Positions 34,696 to 45,965 of a stretch of 64,000 nt of DNA are shown here, in pieces. The stretch's first letter is position 1; each line of letters opens with the position of its first letter. This DNA is from Cokeromyces recurvatus (taxonomy: Eukaryota > Mucoromycota > Mucoromycetes > Mucorales > Mucoraceae). The notes under the pieces are model-generated. The model ran no database searches. It was not told the origin of the DNA and saw only the letters and a program-made list of their open reading frames with translations. Both the position numbers and the translations under genes were made by a program. The DNA lies in contig NW_026251393.1 in assembly GCF_025118155.1 (NCBI RefSeq), positions 434,001-498,000 on the forward strand. Reading direction: 5' to 3'.

Positions 34696-35630
34696 TTTGT
34701 CCCATTGCAAACATATGCAGATTACCTTAGTTTTTCCAAAGAGTAAATGAATAACAAGACAAGTAATAAGCTATCATGCCTAAGATACACCACGTTGTAT
34801 ATGAGGAGCGTAACCAACCCCTTTACTGTGTATAAAAGGCTCTGTCAAAACGAAGTGGTCTTCCTAAGGAATCACCCAAAGGAGACCGTTTCCAACCTTC
34901 GTTTAAAACATTCCCAAAGGAATGTTCCCAGGTCGCTATGCACTGGAACAGCTGGTAGTTATTCTCATCTTGTTGAGGTTTAATGCTTACAAAATAAAAT
35001 AAAATAAATAAGTTTTGTCCCATTGCAAACATATGCAGATTACCTTAGTTTTTCCAAAGAGTAAATGAATAACAAGACAAGTAATAAGCTATCATGCCTA
35101 AGATACACCACGTTGTATATGAGGAGCGTAACCAACCCCTTTACTGTGTATAAAAGGCTCTGTCAAAACGAAGTGGTCTTCCTAAGGAATCACCCAAAGG
35201 AGACCGTTTCCAACCTTCGTTTAAAACATTCCCAAAGGAATGTTCCCAGGTCGCTATGCACTGGAACAGCTGGTAGTTATTCTCATCTTGTTGAGGTTTA
35301 ATGCTTACAAAATAAAATAAAATAAATAAGTTTTGTCCCATTGCAAACATATGCAGATTACCTTAGTTTTTCCAAAGAGTAAATGAATAACAAGACAAGT
35401 AATAAGCTATCATGCCTAAGATACACCACGTTGTATATGAGGAGCGTAACCAACCCCTTTACTGTGTATAAAAGGCTCTGTCAAAACGAAGTGGTCTTCC
35501 TAAGGAATCACCCAAAGGAGACCGTTTCCAACCTTCGTTTAAAACATTCCCAAAGGAATGTTCCCAGGTCGCTATGCACTGGAACAGCTGGTAGTTATTC
35601 TCATCTTGTTGAGGTTTAATGCTTACAAAA
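34696..35630 (+). repeat. Three tandem copies of a 318-bp unit
   Basis: Copies start at 34696, 35014 and 35332. The third ends at about 35630, losing the AAAATAAAAT tail to an A run. The copies look identical: the same 78-residue plus-strand and 69-residue minus-strand frames open in all three, and stay open only because the DNA repeats. Each unit contains GTGTATAAAAGG (TATA-box-like) and a perfect hairpin AACATTCC-CAAA-GGAATGTT, with GGAATGTTCC resembling a heat-shock-element core. The array is 178 bp upstream of the cargo gene ATG. Confidence 0.93.
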
Positions 35631-35807
35631 AAAAAAAAAAAAAAAAGACAACAAAAACAAAAATAAAAAAAAAAACAAAAAAAAAAAAAAAAGTTAAGAG
35701 TAAGAAATATGATGATGCCAGAAAAAAAAATTGTCACGAATAGCATTTTTTAATTTATTTTAAGTCCTGTAAATATCTGATAACTTTGCTCTTTTCTCCT
35801 TAGAAAC

Positions 35808-37483
35808 ATGGAGGTCTCACATACAGAATGGATTCTACACAACTGGAAACCAGATACAACGTTCCAAGCGCTTGCCTTTGCTAAGAATTCGAAGTGTGAA
35901 GATTGGTTCTCTTGCTTACGTGTACTTGAAGGAGCTTTGATTAATATTGGTAGCTTGAATTTGAAACACAATACAAAGAGAGAGGTTATTCTGTGGGCCA
36001 GGAAGCACCAAAAGAAACCAAGAGAAGTACGCGTATTTTTTTTTCTAAAGCTTGTATTAATTATTAAAATTATGTTTAGCTGCTAGATACTACGTTGGTG
36101 AGACAGTTTTTTTACTTGAAGACCAGGCAGAAGCTCATGATAAATAAGAAATACCTTTCCTTGACTATTAAAAATAAGCTAATTGAGGATGAAATTAAAT
36201 TGGCTAAGGCTGATTCTGAAACACTTAATCGGGCTGATAAAAATCAAGAAAATAGTATTAGTTATGAAGATCATAATATAAACAATACAAGAGAGGATAT
36301 CAATGATTTTGCAGAAGATAAGTTTGAAACTGCAAATGATACAGTTGATGAACATAATATTCCATTTGAAGACATGTTTAAAAAATTAAATCAAAACGAC
36401 AAATGGTATCTTTCAACTGGTAAATGTGTGGATGATGAGCTTTTTATGTTTGGTCTGCAGTGCGAGTCTGATCATCCGAGCCGATCATTGATTATTGACC
36501 CATACGACAAGAACTACACCTCTTACAATGTGTTTACTGAAGAAGAACTTCAAGAAATCATAAACTATAAAAAGAAAAGCTTTCCAAAACCTCCAGATTC
36601 TTTGAAAAATTTTTTAAATCAATACAACCAAGACAGCACAGCTAAGCTTCGAACTGCTTTAGGAAATAATCATACTTTTCACTCTGACTACAACAAAGAA
36701 GAAAGCGCTGACAAGGACTGGATCAATCTGGTTATCTTTTCCCTGGTTCGAGAATACGAAAATGGTAATATGAATAGGACTCATAACGAACGATGGTATC
36801 AAACCCACATTTGGTCAATGATCGAATCTTGTTTCGATAAATTAAAGGATGTTGAGGCTGTCGGTGGCGAGTCTGCTTGTCTAGGGACTAAGAAAAGGAA
36901 AAATAACACAAGAATCATTGGATCCATTTCAAAAATCAGTCGATCTAAGTATGGTCACAAGTGCGACTTAATTTTTAGACAATACAACAATCAACATACT
37001 GTCCCTTTGGAGTTTGGTGCTAGTGAAGCCAAATCAAAGATTGAGGATGAATCTGGTACAAATTTTATGAATGAAGGCTTCTACAAGTTACCACGTACAC
37101 TGAAAGACATGTTGGACTCTTTACTCAAGGAAATCAACTTTGATCATCGTTCAGAGGCGATTCGCACTGTTGGATTTATTCATTCTGGCTTGTCAAGCAC
37201 GCTGATTGAGTTGGACAGACCCACCAAGTACATTTCGCGTGTTTCAAGATGCAAGACGTTGGTGATTAGTAACTCTGTGAATCAGTTTGGACCTACTGTC
37301 TTACCAGTTATTCTTTCTACCTGGGTGTGCTCTGAAATTGTCAAGGAAGTGTTTGAAATCATTTCGTCCAAAAATAAATCCAATGAAAATGACATTGCAT
37401 GGTTTGATAACTGTTTGGAGAGAAGGCCCCCCCAAATATGCCAACAACATCGTCATCAATCGAAACAGCACAAAAAAAATTGA
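35808..37483 (+). CDS. Cargo gene of the composite element, possible PD-(D/E)XK nuclease-like protein
   Basis: Exons 35808-36026 and 36080-37483, joined through a canonical 53-nt intron (GTACGC...TTTAG), give 540 intact aa. There are no stops or frameshifts, unlike the transposases around it. The N-terminal ~75 residues (TEWILHNWKP) form a helical domain. Residues about 110-170 are acidic and polar. The C-terminal half has YQTHIWSMIESCFDKL, then GHKCDLIFR with D369 and PLEFGASEAK with E384 and K391. The spacing is compatible with a PD-(D/E)XK restriction-like core, though the second half is E-F-G rather than E-x-K. The nuclease idea is inference; a transposition accessory or captured host gene is equally open. 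No known family was recalled with confidence. Confidence 0.7.
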
Positions 37484-37795
37484 AGTCATACCATTAAGAA
37501 TCCGTTTTCTTTTTTCTTTCTTTTCTTTTTTTTTTAAAAAAAAAACAAAAAGTAAAAGTTAGTTATTGATAGTACCTCTATAAAGTTTTTATCTATTATT
37601 GCCACACCCCTATATCATCATAAAGAGTCACTCTGTCATTCATGAATTTTTTTGTTAATAAAAAATAAACAATGTGGACGGGAGAGAAAGAGATAAGTAC
37701 CCCTTCTGAGCTGTTCAAAAGTAATATCATTGTTATGCAGCAACAGCTCAAAATAAAAAAAAAATATAATACAACGTTGTGTATATTAGGCAAGG
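37484..37795. other. Non-coding stretch after the cargo gene
   Basis: T- and A-rich 3' region (runs at 37524-37555) followed by sequence with no coding character up to the right inverted arm. Confidence 0.5.
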
Positions 37796-38088
37796 TACAA
37801 AGCCCTTTCCCGCATCATAACAATAATTAAATATGTACTTATTATTGCTCCCATACCTTCTTTAAATAAATATAAAATCTGTTTATAAGCTTTATATGTA
37901 GAGTCGTATCGAATTTAACCTAGATAGAATCATTTTGACAAGAAGCTGTTCAAATTACCGGGTAATTAATTTTCAAGCAGCTGGGCTAATTAGCTTCAAA
38001 CATATGACCAAGTTTGTCCCCCTTTTCTGGGCCATTTATCCTGACACAAGTATCAAAAACATCAGGTATATTGAGAGTGGAAGCACAG
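37796..38088. repeat. Inner inverted repeat, right copy
   Basis: Inverse of 33567-33859. It begins TACAAAGCCCTTTCCCGC and ends GAAGCACAG just before the TA that borders the right Tc1-like element. No ORF. Confidence 0.85.
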
Positions 38089-38090
38089 TA

Positions 38091-38537
38091 CAGTTAGCGC
38101 AACACTAAAGGGCGGTTTTTAAAATTCTCTTTACTTTTGTTAAATGAGTTCATACTTTTCTTAGGAAGATGGCCAGGGAAATAGTTGTGATGAAAATGGG
38201 TGCGATGCGATGGAATGCGAAGAAGAGATTAACCCCTTCCATCTAAAAACGTTAACTCGTCTTCGACTTTACTGCGAGAAGCAAAATACAGAGCAGAAGG
38301 ACACTGAGATGGAAGCCTTAGATGCTGAGATGGAGGAGATTGCCACCAACGTAAAGATCAATAGGGGTAGGAGTTATAACAACTACACCAATGATCAGAA
38401 ACTGCTTTTTGTCTATTACAATAGGATTAAGTTGTTCAATGCTGCCAACTCTGGTAGATTAGCAGGCGGTGTTGTTGAAAGAACTGCACAGAAATGGGCT
38501 AGGAGACTGAAAGAGGATAAAGATTGGAATATCTTCG

Positions 38538-38591
<54 letters not shown>

Positions 38592-39676
38592 AATAAAATC
38601 AATAAATCAGCGGGCCAGCTTGATGAGAAGCATAAGATTCACCTTTTAAATTTTTATGGCAGTAATCCTCAAGCCAGGGTTGTGGATGCAGTTTGTTCAC
38701 TTACTGAAAAATTCGAATCATTCACACTGAAAGAATCAAGTGTGAGAAGTTTCCTCAAAACAGAATGCAACCTTTCATTCAAAAAAAAAAAAAATCACTC
38801 GTCATCCAGCTCCCAGAAACGATTCCACCAAAGTTGCAAACCACATAGCGTGGGGTTGAGAAGTGGAGCAAAACAGATATGGATTACCTTGAAAACTGTT
38901 TTTTTGTTGATGAATCAGCCTTCGATATCAATATGAGACCTCCAGGAGGATGATCTATTAAGGGCACACCAGCTATTGTAATCACTCCTACCACCAGAGC
39001 AATATCACACCATAGTTTTGGGTGCAATCTCGGCAAAGTATGTCGTGTCAATGGAGCTTTGAAATCCTCAGGAACACACATTCAAAAGGCTAAAAATCGA
39101 TTCTGGTAATCGCAAAAGAAAAGCATCATCAAACACCAAAGAAGCCTGCTTCCAAAGGAACTGTCACTGGACATTATATGAATTTTATTCAGAAAACAAT
39201 GGATGAAATGGATTGCATTCTGGAAATGAAAGGATATTATATAGTTATGGATAATGCACCAATCCATACATCTAACGAGATTGATACTATGGTGACAGAG
39301 AGAGAGAGAGAGGATATAAGTGCATTTATCTCCCTCCTTATTCCCCTGAGCTTAATCCTATTGAGTAATTTTGGTCCATAGTTAAAAATAAGGTCAAACG
39401 TAGTCAATTTCAAACCAAAGAGGACTTATCAACAAGAATAACTGAGGCTTGCAATAATGTTCCTCCAGAACATCTTTGAGCATTTGTACAACATTCAGTA
39501 AACATATTTGAAGATTGCTTAAAAGGCAATCCTATCTAATAAAATGTCACAAGCAACTGTAAAAAATATCTACTGAGGATCGAAAACCGCCTCTTGAGAA
39601 AATTGTAACCGCCTATTGAGAATTTTAAAAACCATCCTTTTATTTAAAAAACCATCCTTTAGTGTTGCGCTAACTG
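38091..39676 (+). pseudogene. Tc1/mariner-type element, right arm, dead DDE transposase
   Basis: A 1,586-bp plus-strand copy of the left-arm element, with TIRs CAGTTAGCGCAACACTAAAG... and TA flanks at 38089-38090 and 39677-39678. It has the same HTH segment, the same interrupting homopolymer (A52 at 38538-38589), the same DESAF and MDNAPIH motifs and the same TAA after PELNPIE as the left copy. One visible amino-acid difference upstream of the A run is NRGRSYNN here against NRSRSYNN on the left. Sharing all lesions means the copies were inactive before, or were equalised after, duplication. Confidence 0.88.
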
Positions 39677-39678
39677 TA

Positions 39679-39924
39679 TATGACTCTTATATTAGGAAAA
39701 AAAAAAGCTGAATGACTTTGTCATTGTAACATTTCGTTATGATATTATACACTTTTAAATATAGCCGACTCTTAACAACAACACTGTTACTAATCTACCA
39801 GCTTTGTATTTAATCATCAAATTCTTCTTGTTTGCTTAATTAATTGTTACTGTATGCATATGTTTATAACAGCAGACCTATGTTTATAGTGTGATTTTTA
39901 ATACAATCTACTAAATATTGTATA

Positions 39925-39961
<37 letters not shown>

Positions 39962-40256
39962 TATTGTTGAGGAAAGTGTTAAGGTTGAACTAATATTTTA
40001 CATTTTTTGCACATTATTTTAAATGTCTTTCTTTAAGCCATCTTTTTCATTGTGTTGACTGTCGAGTAAACTTATTATAGATAGATTACAATATTTATAC
40101 TTTCTTCAAGGTCTATCAAATAGAATCTTTCTTGCTATACCAGATAAAATTTAAACTCAAGCTTAATGGACCTTATCATATAAATATATAAACTAGTTTA
40201 TTTTATTTAAAGATGACATACACACACACACACACTCTATATACATATACATAATT
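39679..40256. other. Intergenic, no gene recognised
   Basis: AT-rich flank with a T run (about 39929-39960) and a (CA)n run near 40216-40233, just beyond the 3' end of the coiled-coil gene. Confidence 0.5.
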
Positions 40257-41927
40257 TTATGGAAACATGTCTTGGTATGCATTAAAGTCAGTTTGCACTG
40301 ATGTATTTACCCTTTCCCATCGTTTCATTTCTTCATCTGCTTTGACGTCCCTTAATTCTTGTTCTAATCGCCTACGACGCTCTATTTCATTCTTTATCTC
40401 TTCTTCATGTTTTTCTTTAATATTAGCTACCAAATCTCTAAATTCCTTTCGTAAATTGCCATTATTATTATTATCACTATTATTACTCAATTGACACACT
40501 TGAGCATCATATAATTCCTTTTTTATTTTCTCCTTTTCTTGCTGTAGTTTCATGATTTCATCTTCAAATACTTTGCGTTCAAGATTAAAGTCTGTAATAT
40601 TTCGTGTCAAACGATCATATTCCTTTAAGATACGCTCCAATTCTGCTTCTACACTTGCTGATTGAAGTATCATAGCTGCTTCTCGTGTTGTATATGATTC
40701 TTGCGCTTCCTTGAATGCTTTCTTTACATCTTCCAATTCTTTTCTTAATAATAGTTCTGCATTATCACTATTTTTAGTAGTCATCACCTCTTCTTCTTCT
40801 TTTCCTTTCTTTGTTTCTAATAATTTTAGTTTTTCTTCAAGAGTTTGAATTCTCTTTGCATCCTCTAATTGCTTTCTCTGCCAATCTTCTAGCACACTCT
40901 TTACTGTTCTATTATGATCGTCTTGGCCTACTAAAACAATGCGTTCAACAGAAGCCCAGAGTGTTTTCATTTCATTTAATTCATCTTTCAATTCCTTATT
41001 GGCCGTGTTTATTTCATTTTGTGATAGTGCAATTCGTTGCTCATATTCTTCCTTTTGCTTTGCCAGTGCATCCTCTAGTAACGGTTCATTTAGTTTTCCT
41101 TTTAATTTCTCCAGTTCATCATCCTTTGCTTTTAAATCATGTTCCAGGGAACTAACTTGATCTTGCAAGGACTGTCGATGCCCTGTCTCACACCTCAATT
41201 GGTTCTTGAGTTCCTTTATTTTAGCCTCCTGTTGTTCGATTGTTGCTTGATATCTTTTCGAAGCCTGACTGTCTTCAGACTCATGATGATTCGATTGTTG
41301 AAGCTCATGAAATCGAATCAATTCTTCTTTCTGTTTTTGGTACTGTTGACTTAATCTGTCTATCACCTGATTTATCTTTTCTTCAATCGACATGGATACC
41401 AGGGTAGATGCCCCACTTTGATAGGATAGATCAGATGATGAAGCACTATGGGTAGTTGCAGTTGAAAGTGATGAGGTAGATGGTAATTTTTTAATAATCG
41501 GTATATTATTCTCCAACAGGTCTTGAGAGATATTTTCAAGTTTAAAGAGTATTGATTTTAGGTGCTTGTTGTATTCTATTGTTGTTGTTGTATTAAAAGG
41601 CTGTTGTTGATAAAGATATTTAGCCAAGACGCCAGCGGTATGTTCTAAATGACTCGCTTCTTGATATCGTAATCGTTGACTTGTAAAATAGAATTCATCT
41701 ATTAAAGATGCTGTCTTTTGTGTTGACTGAAATAAACTATATGCAAAGTCTTTGGACATTCTCGTATTATTATTATCTGTTATTGTAAATGATATTGCTG
41801 CAGCTCTTTGTATATCTATTTGGAGTCGAAGATGTTCATATAAAGTGTTTAGATCTATTTGCATCTTATTACATTTCTATATACATATATTTATATAAAA
41901 GGAAGAAAAAAAAATGTTAGCATTTCA

Positions 41928-41964
<37 letters not shown>

Positions 41965-42542
41965 CGCTTTTTTTCTCTTTTAAAATTTACTTCAACTAAT
42001 TCATTTGCTTCCATAAAATTTAGAGTCTTGAATTTGGATGCCATAATGGTAGCATGAGACAGATCTAACTCGTGTAACATAGCTTGATAATCATTCTTAT
42101 CACTCATTGATGTGCATAATACCAAGTTATTCGTAATAGAATGTAAATCAAGATGAGAAGCATATTGTTGCCATGGTAATTCAATCGGATCATCTATATC
42201 CGTGATATTGTTATCGTAAGAATTGAGTTCTGTCACTTTGTTGACAGGTTCAAAGGACGGCAATACATGCTTGTTTGTTGTTGCTGACAACATTTTCTCA
42301 TCATGACTTAGCTGAGTTACTGGGGAAGTATAAAACTTATTATTACTATTGCTTGTTTTTTGACAACTGATTGATTTTTTCCTTGAAGGTGTCCAAGTCC
42401 CTACATCTTTTATAATAGGTGCCTCACTACTATGAGTTGGGGGTTTCTTTAAAATTGGGGTTTTCAAATTGGTTGATTGTTTATTAGGATCAATAGCAAC
42501 ATAGTTTCTTGTAAAGTTTGTTTCTACTGGTGTATTCACCAT
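40257..42542 (-). CDS. Coiled-coil protein with 'Up-regulated during septation' domain
   Basis: Two minus-strand exons, 42542-41991 and 41876-40257, are joined in phase through a 114-nt intron that contains a 28-nt A run, giving 723 aa. The N-terminal ~150 residues are disordered, with proline-rich patches and GTWTPSRKK. Residues about 155-290 resemble the Usp1/PF15456 septation domain, with a helical segment around ELVEKCNKMQIDLNTLYEHL and the later SHLEHTAGVLAKYL. After a Ser-rich linker, residues about 340-690 are long Lys/Glu heptads predicted as coiled coil. Proteins of this type are linked to septation and cell-end scaffolding in filamentous fungi. Symbol not assigned; domain identity is moderately sure. 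Confidence 0.7.
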
Positions 42543-42868
42543 TACACTGTTTAGCTACATACATGCATTACTTTAGATCTTGACATTTATAGGTAATGTG
42601 TCTTTTTTTTTTTTTTTACCATTTCATTCTTGTTAACGTTACTCATATGTACTAGTATCTATAACAAGGTATTATGTATAAAAAAAAAGAAAAAAAAAAG
42701 AAAAAGAAGATAAAATAAAATAAAAAAAATGCAATATGATTACTTGCTTATTAAAAAGGGGACATATAAATCGTATTCATATAAAAAATAAAATAAATGA
42801 AAAACCTTGTTTCGAACTTGTTTTATTGACTTTTTGCCTAATTTATTACAATATAATTTCCGCCCTTA
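42543..42868. other. Short intergenic with A/T runs
   Basis: Divergence zone upstream of the coiled-coil gene and 3' region of INTS9. It contains T and GA-rich A runs (42602-42618, 42680-42728) and no gene. Confidence 0.5.
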
Positions 42869-45130
42869 TTATACTTCTTCTTTAACGGTTATAATTTTAC
42901 GTAATAATGCTCGAACTTTGTTATCATTTGCAACAATAATTATGCTATGGCCATCCATAATGATTTTTGCATTCATATCAGAAGGTAATTCAATCGTCGT
43001 GATACCGTTAATATCTTTAGTTATTTGCACGGGTATAAAATTCTATTATAAAATTAATTTTCTTTTTCTTTTCTTTCTTTCTCTCTTTCATCCTTTACCT
43101 CCTCGAATCTTTTAATAATTAACGTTAGTTCAGCGTTTAATTTTATTTCATTTTGTTGATTAAAGATAAGAGGTCCATCGTCTTTAACATTTAAATCAGG
43201 CTGAATTTCTAATTGATTATTATAATAATGCAAAGAGCCATGAAGAGGTGCCCAAGCAGAAAATGATCCGTCTTCATTAGTCATTATAATAGGATTAATA
43301 GTCTTTGCAAGCTATCTATATAGTTAGTGATTCTCTTTCAAATAGATATATACATATATACATATATATACATTTACCTTTTCACTCACTGATACTTTTT
43401 CCCAATTTCTATCAAGTTCAATATTTATAATATCTCCTGGTTTATATATATAAGCTTTTGTTGATGAATTCTGTTCCTCTTCTTCTTTTATCAATTCGGC
43501 CCCTTCCATGTCGGGAATGAGTAAATGATATGAATTGGTGTCATTTCTTTCCCAATGGGTATGCAGTATTGAAGGAATATCTTCTAGTTTGAGGCATGTG
43601 TCAAGAGGCAAATATATAAAATTCATTTTGCATCCTTTGGGTATTATGTCTTGAAATGAGCGATCTGTATTTGGATCTAGACATCATTTTAGTTTCATAC
43701 ATGTATTTATTATTCAAGCATACCAACTTACCTATAAATATACAGGTATTTAGTTCAGATTGTCCCCAATAATTTAAAAACCAAAATAACGGTCCTTTCA
43801 TGATACATGCCGAATCTCCTGTAAAGACAATACAAGGTTCCTGTATTCTTTTCTTTAAAAGTGCTGATGCTTCTATTGAGGTTATTGTTTGTACTGCACC
43901 AGTTTGCATTAATTCACCATGTCGTAAAGGCATTTGTGGTAAATAAAGTAAATCATGTCGTTCTGCATTCATCCATTCACCACAAATATTCGCATATTTT
44001 AAACTTTGGTCGGCAATAGGATTTACAACATAAATGGGTATCTGATGTCTTTCATGTCCAATCTCTTTATTACCAAGCAATTTAAAATGCTGCTCTATAT
44101 CTCCAACTAAATCAAATAAAATGCCCATCGATGGTGTTACTAAAAGGACATTATGTTGTGTTTGAATCGTTCGTGCTAATAATAAAATGAATAAGTCTAT
44201 TTACAATCCATAATGTGCTTATCTATTACCAATATGTCCGCATAACTTTGCTTTGGCCTTTTCAAAGGAGAGCTCATTTTGAGATAACTGACTAAGACCA
44301 CTGACAACAACAATGTCTACATCCTTTAAGGCATCACCATTAAATGGGGCAGGATGTAAATCCATGTGAATTGATGAATTGGATACAAATGCAATCTTTT
44401 TAAAACTTGTTTCTAATACCCAATTGGCGCTTCCTAAACTATAGCCTGAACTATAGGCTACCAAATTTAAAGCTGAAAACAAGGATAAAGTTTCTGTATA
44501 GCGTACAGGTTGGATTTTTTCAATACAAGATATAACATCTTCCATCGTATAGATGGTTGACCTCCAACCTTCAATAGCTAATTGCATGTTATCATCTGTC
44601 AGTTGAGAGAAGTGTGTAGCTGAACGAGGTTCAATTCTAGATGTAAAGAACTTGCTTTGATGACTATGATACTGAACTAATTCCTCCATGCGTTGTTTTG
44701 CATATTCAATTGTAGGTTCTGTGGCAATAATTCTTCCTTTATATCCCATATATTCTGTCAAAAACGGAAGACCTAGCATAAGTTGACTATTACTTATTAA
44801 TACAAGATCAATAGAGTCTAAATCAATGAGACTCATGTCGGGTATTCTAAACAGAGTTCTTTGTTCGCAGTTTTTAGCATTTTCCTTAACTGAAGAATAA
44901 CGTGTATCAGCAGCTCTTTTGCCCTGAGATGAGAATGATGATAAAATCGAACTTAGAGTATTACCCGCCTCGTAATAGTCTAGACCTGTTTCAACCGATT
45001 CGTTCTGTTCGTGTAGTTGTGGCAAGATTAATGTCTCTAAAGGACAATTCAAAAGTATTGTATGTTGATTTATTTTACATAAAAATGTATTGGGAACTGA
45101 ATCTTTATTATCTATGCATTGTATTTTCAT
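42869..45130 (-). CDS. INTS9: Integrator complex subunit 9 (metallo-beta-lactamase/beta-CASP)
   Basis: Five minus-strand exons, 45130-44230, 44175-43732, 43676-43378, 43311-43099 and 43042-42869, give 676 aa with agreeing phases (human INTS9 is 658). Collinear landmarks with INTS9 include LIDLDSIDLVLISNSQLMLG, LPFLTEYMGYKG then ATEPT, the insert with YTMEDV, YSSGYSLGSANW, NVLLVTPSMGILFDL, VFTGDSAC and WGQSELNT. INTS9 is the catalytically inactive partner of the endonuclease INTS11 in the nuclear Integrator complex, which cleaves nascent snRNA and other transcripts. The zinc-binding HxHxDH motif is absent, as expected for INTS9. CPSF2/Cft2 is the related alternative but matches less well. Confidence 0.88.
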
Positions 45131-45360
45131 TTTAAAATTTTCCTTTCGTGACTAAAATAAAGTAAAACCATTTATGCATAAGAATACAATACTGAAAGGG
45201 AGAGGGAGAAAGTGGAGGACAATCATTTATTCGTGGCTTAGAAATCAACAGTCATCGCTTTTTTTTTTTTGTTTCAATATTGTTCAAGAGAAAAGTTGGG
45301 TTTACATATTTTTTATTTTTCTTTAGTCACTACATATAAAAAAAAAAGGTTTCAAAAAAA

Positions 45361-45632
45361 ATGTATTTGATGTATTATTTAAACGAGAAGGGAGATCGTG
45401 TCTACACTCTTAAGGTAGTTAATTAAGAATAATTAAAAAAAAAATAACGTTTTGAAATTTAAAGTGATTTTTATTCATTTATTTATTTTAGAAAACTGAT
45501 CCTAATGGCTTCCCCACCAAGTCAGCTCATCCTGCTAGATTCTCCCCTGACGATAAATTCTCTCGTCATCGTGTAACTATTAAGAAGAGATTCAACATTT
45601 TACCTACTCAACTTCCTTCTCGCCCCTATTAA
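45361..45632 (+). CDS. NOP10: H/ACA snoRNP subunit Nop10
   Basis: Exons 45361-45414 and 45492-45632 give 64 aa, the normal size. The sequence follows Nop10 throughout: [18 protein letters not shown], then [18 protein letters not shown] and TIKKRF. Nop10 is the small scaffold that binds the Cbf5/dyskerin pseudouridine synthase in box H/ACA particles in the nucleolus. It is divergent from INTS9 across a 230-bp promoter with a T run. Confidence 0.97.
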
Positions 45633-45965
45633 ATGCAATTCTTTCATCTATCAACTCTATTTCAATGTCAATTTGTACGTTTTATATTTTTTTTTGTAAA
45701 TTTCAATGTCTCGAATAAAAAAGAAGAGCCTTTTTAAACTGAAGTTCGATAAAATAAATAATAGCTGAACATGTCATTATATATGTGTATGTGTATGTCT
45801 TGAAATGTTCAAAAAGACATCTTACAATTATTTCGTGACTTTTATCATTTATGAAAATATGTCCATTTTTTATTTTTTTTATTTTATTTTATTTTATTAT
45901 TATTTTTTTTTTTTTTTTTTTCATTTTTTATTTTCTTCAATCTCTATTCTGTTTTCATATAAAGA

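Larger units (their letters stand above)
31991..39676. mobile_element. 7.7-kb composite inverted Tc1/mariner-type element with cargo
   Basis: The left arm 31991-33859 (1,869 bp) and right arm 37796-39676 (1,881 bp) are inverted copies that match almost base for base by eye. The 12-bp length difference equals the difference in one homopolymer (T40 at 33078-33117, A52 at 38538-38589). Both outer ends read CAGTTAG(T/C)GCAACACTAAAGG inward and are bordered by TA, the Tc1/mariner target. The inverted similarity stops at the outer CAG ends and at 33859/37796. Each arm is one Tc1/mariner-like element plus about 290 bp of further inner sequence. The 3.9-kb centre holds two small ORFs, a 318-bp triplicate and a spliced 540-aa gene. 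Whether the whole unit has moved as one is inference. Confidence 0.85.

Noticed and set aside
34747..35619. Three identical 78-aa plus-strand ORFs and their 69-aa minus-strand shadows
   Set aside because: They are copies of the 318-bp repeat read in an open frame, with no start context, domain or codon character suggesting a protein family.
34696..35630. Could the tandem repeats be a CRISPR-like array?
   Set aside because: Units are 318 bp, contiguous and identical, with no spacers, and the genome is eukaryotic.
40267..41354. Plus-strand Leu/Phe/Ser-rich ORFs opposite the coiled-coil gene
   Set aside because: Antisense shadows of Glu/Lys-rich coding sequence; no start or splice support.
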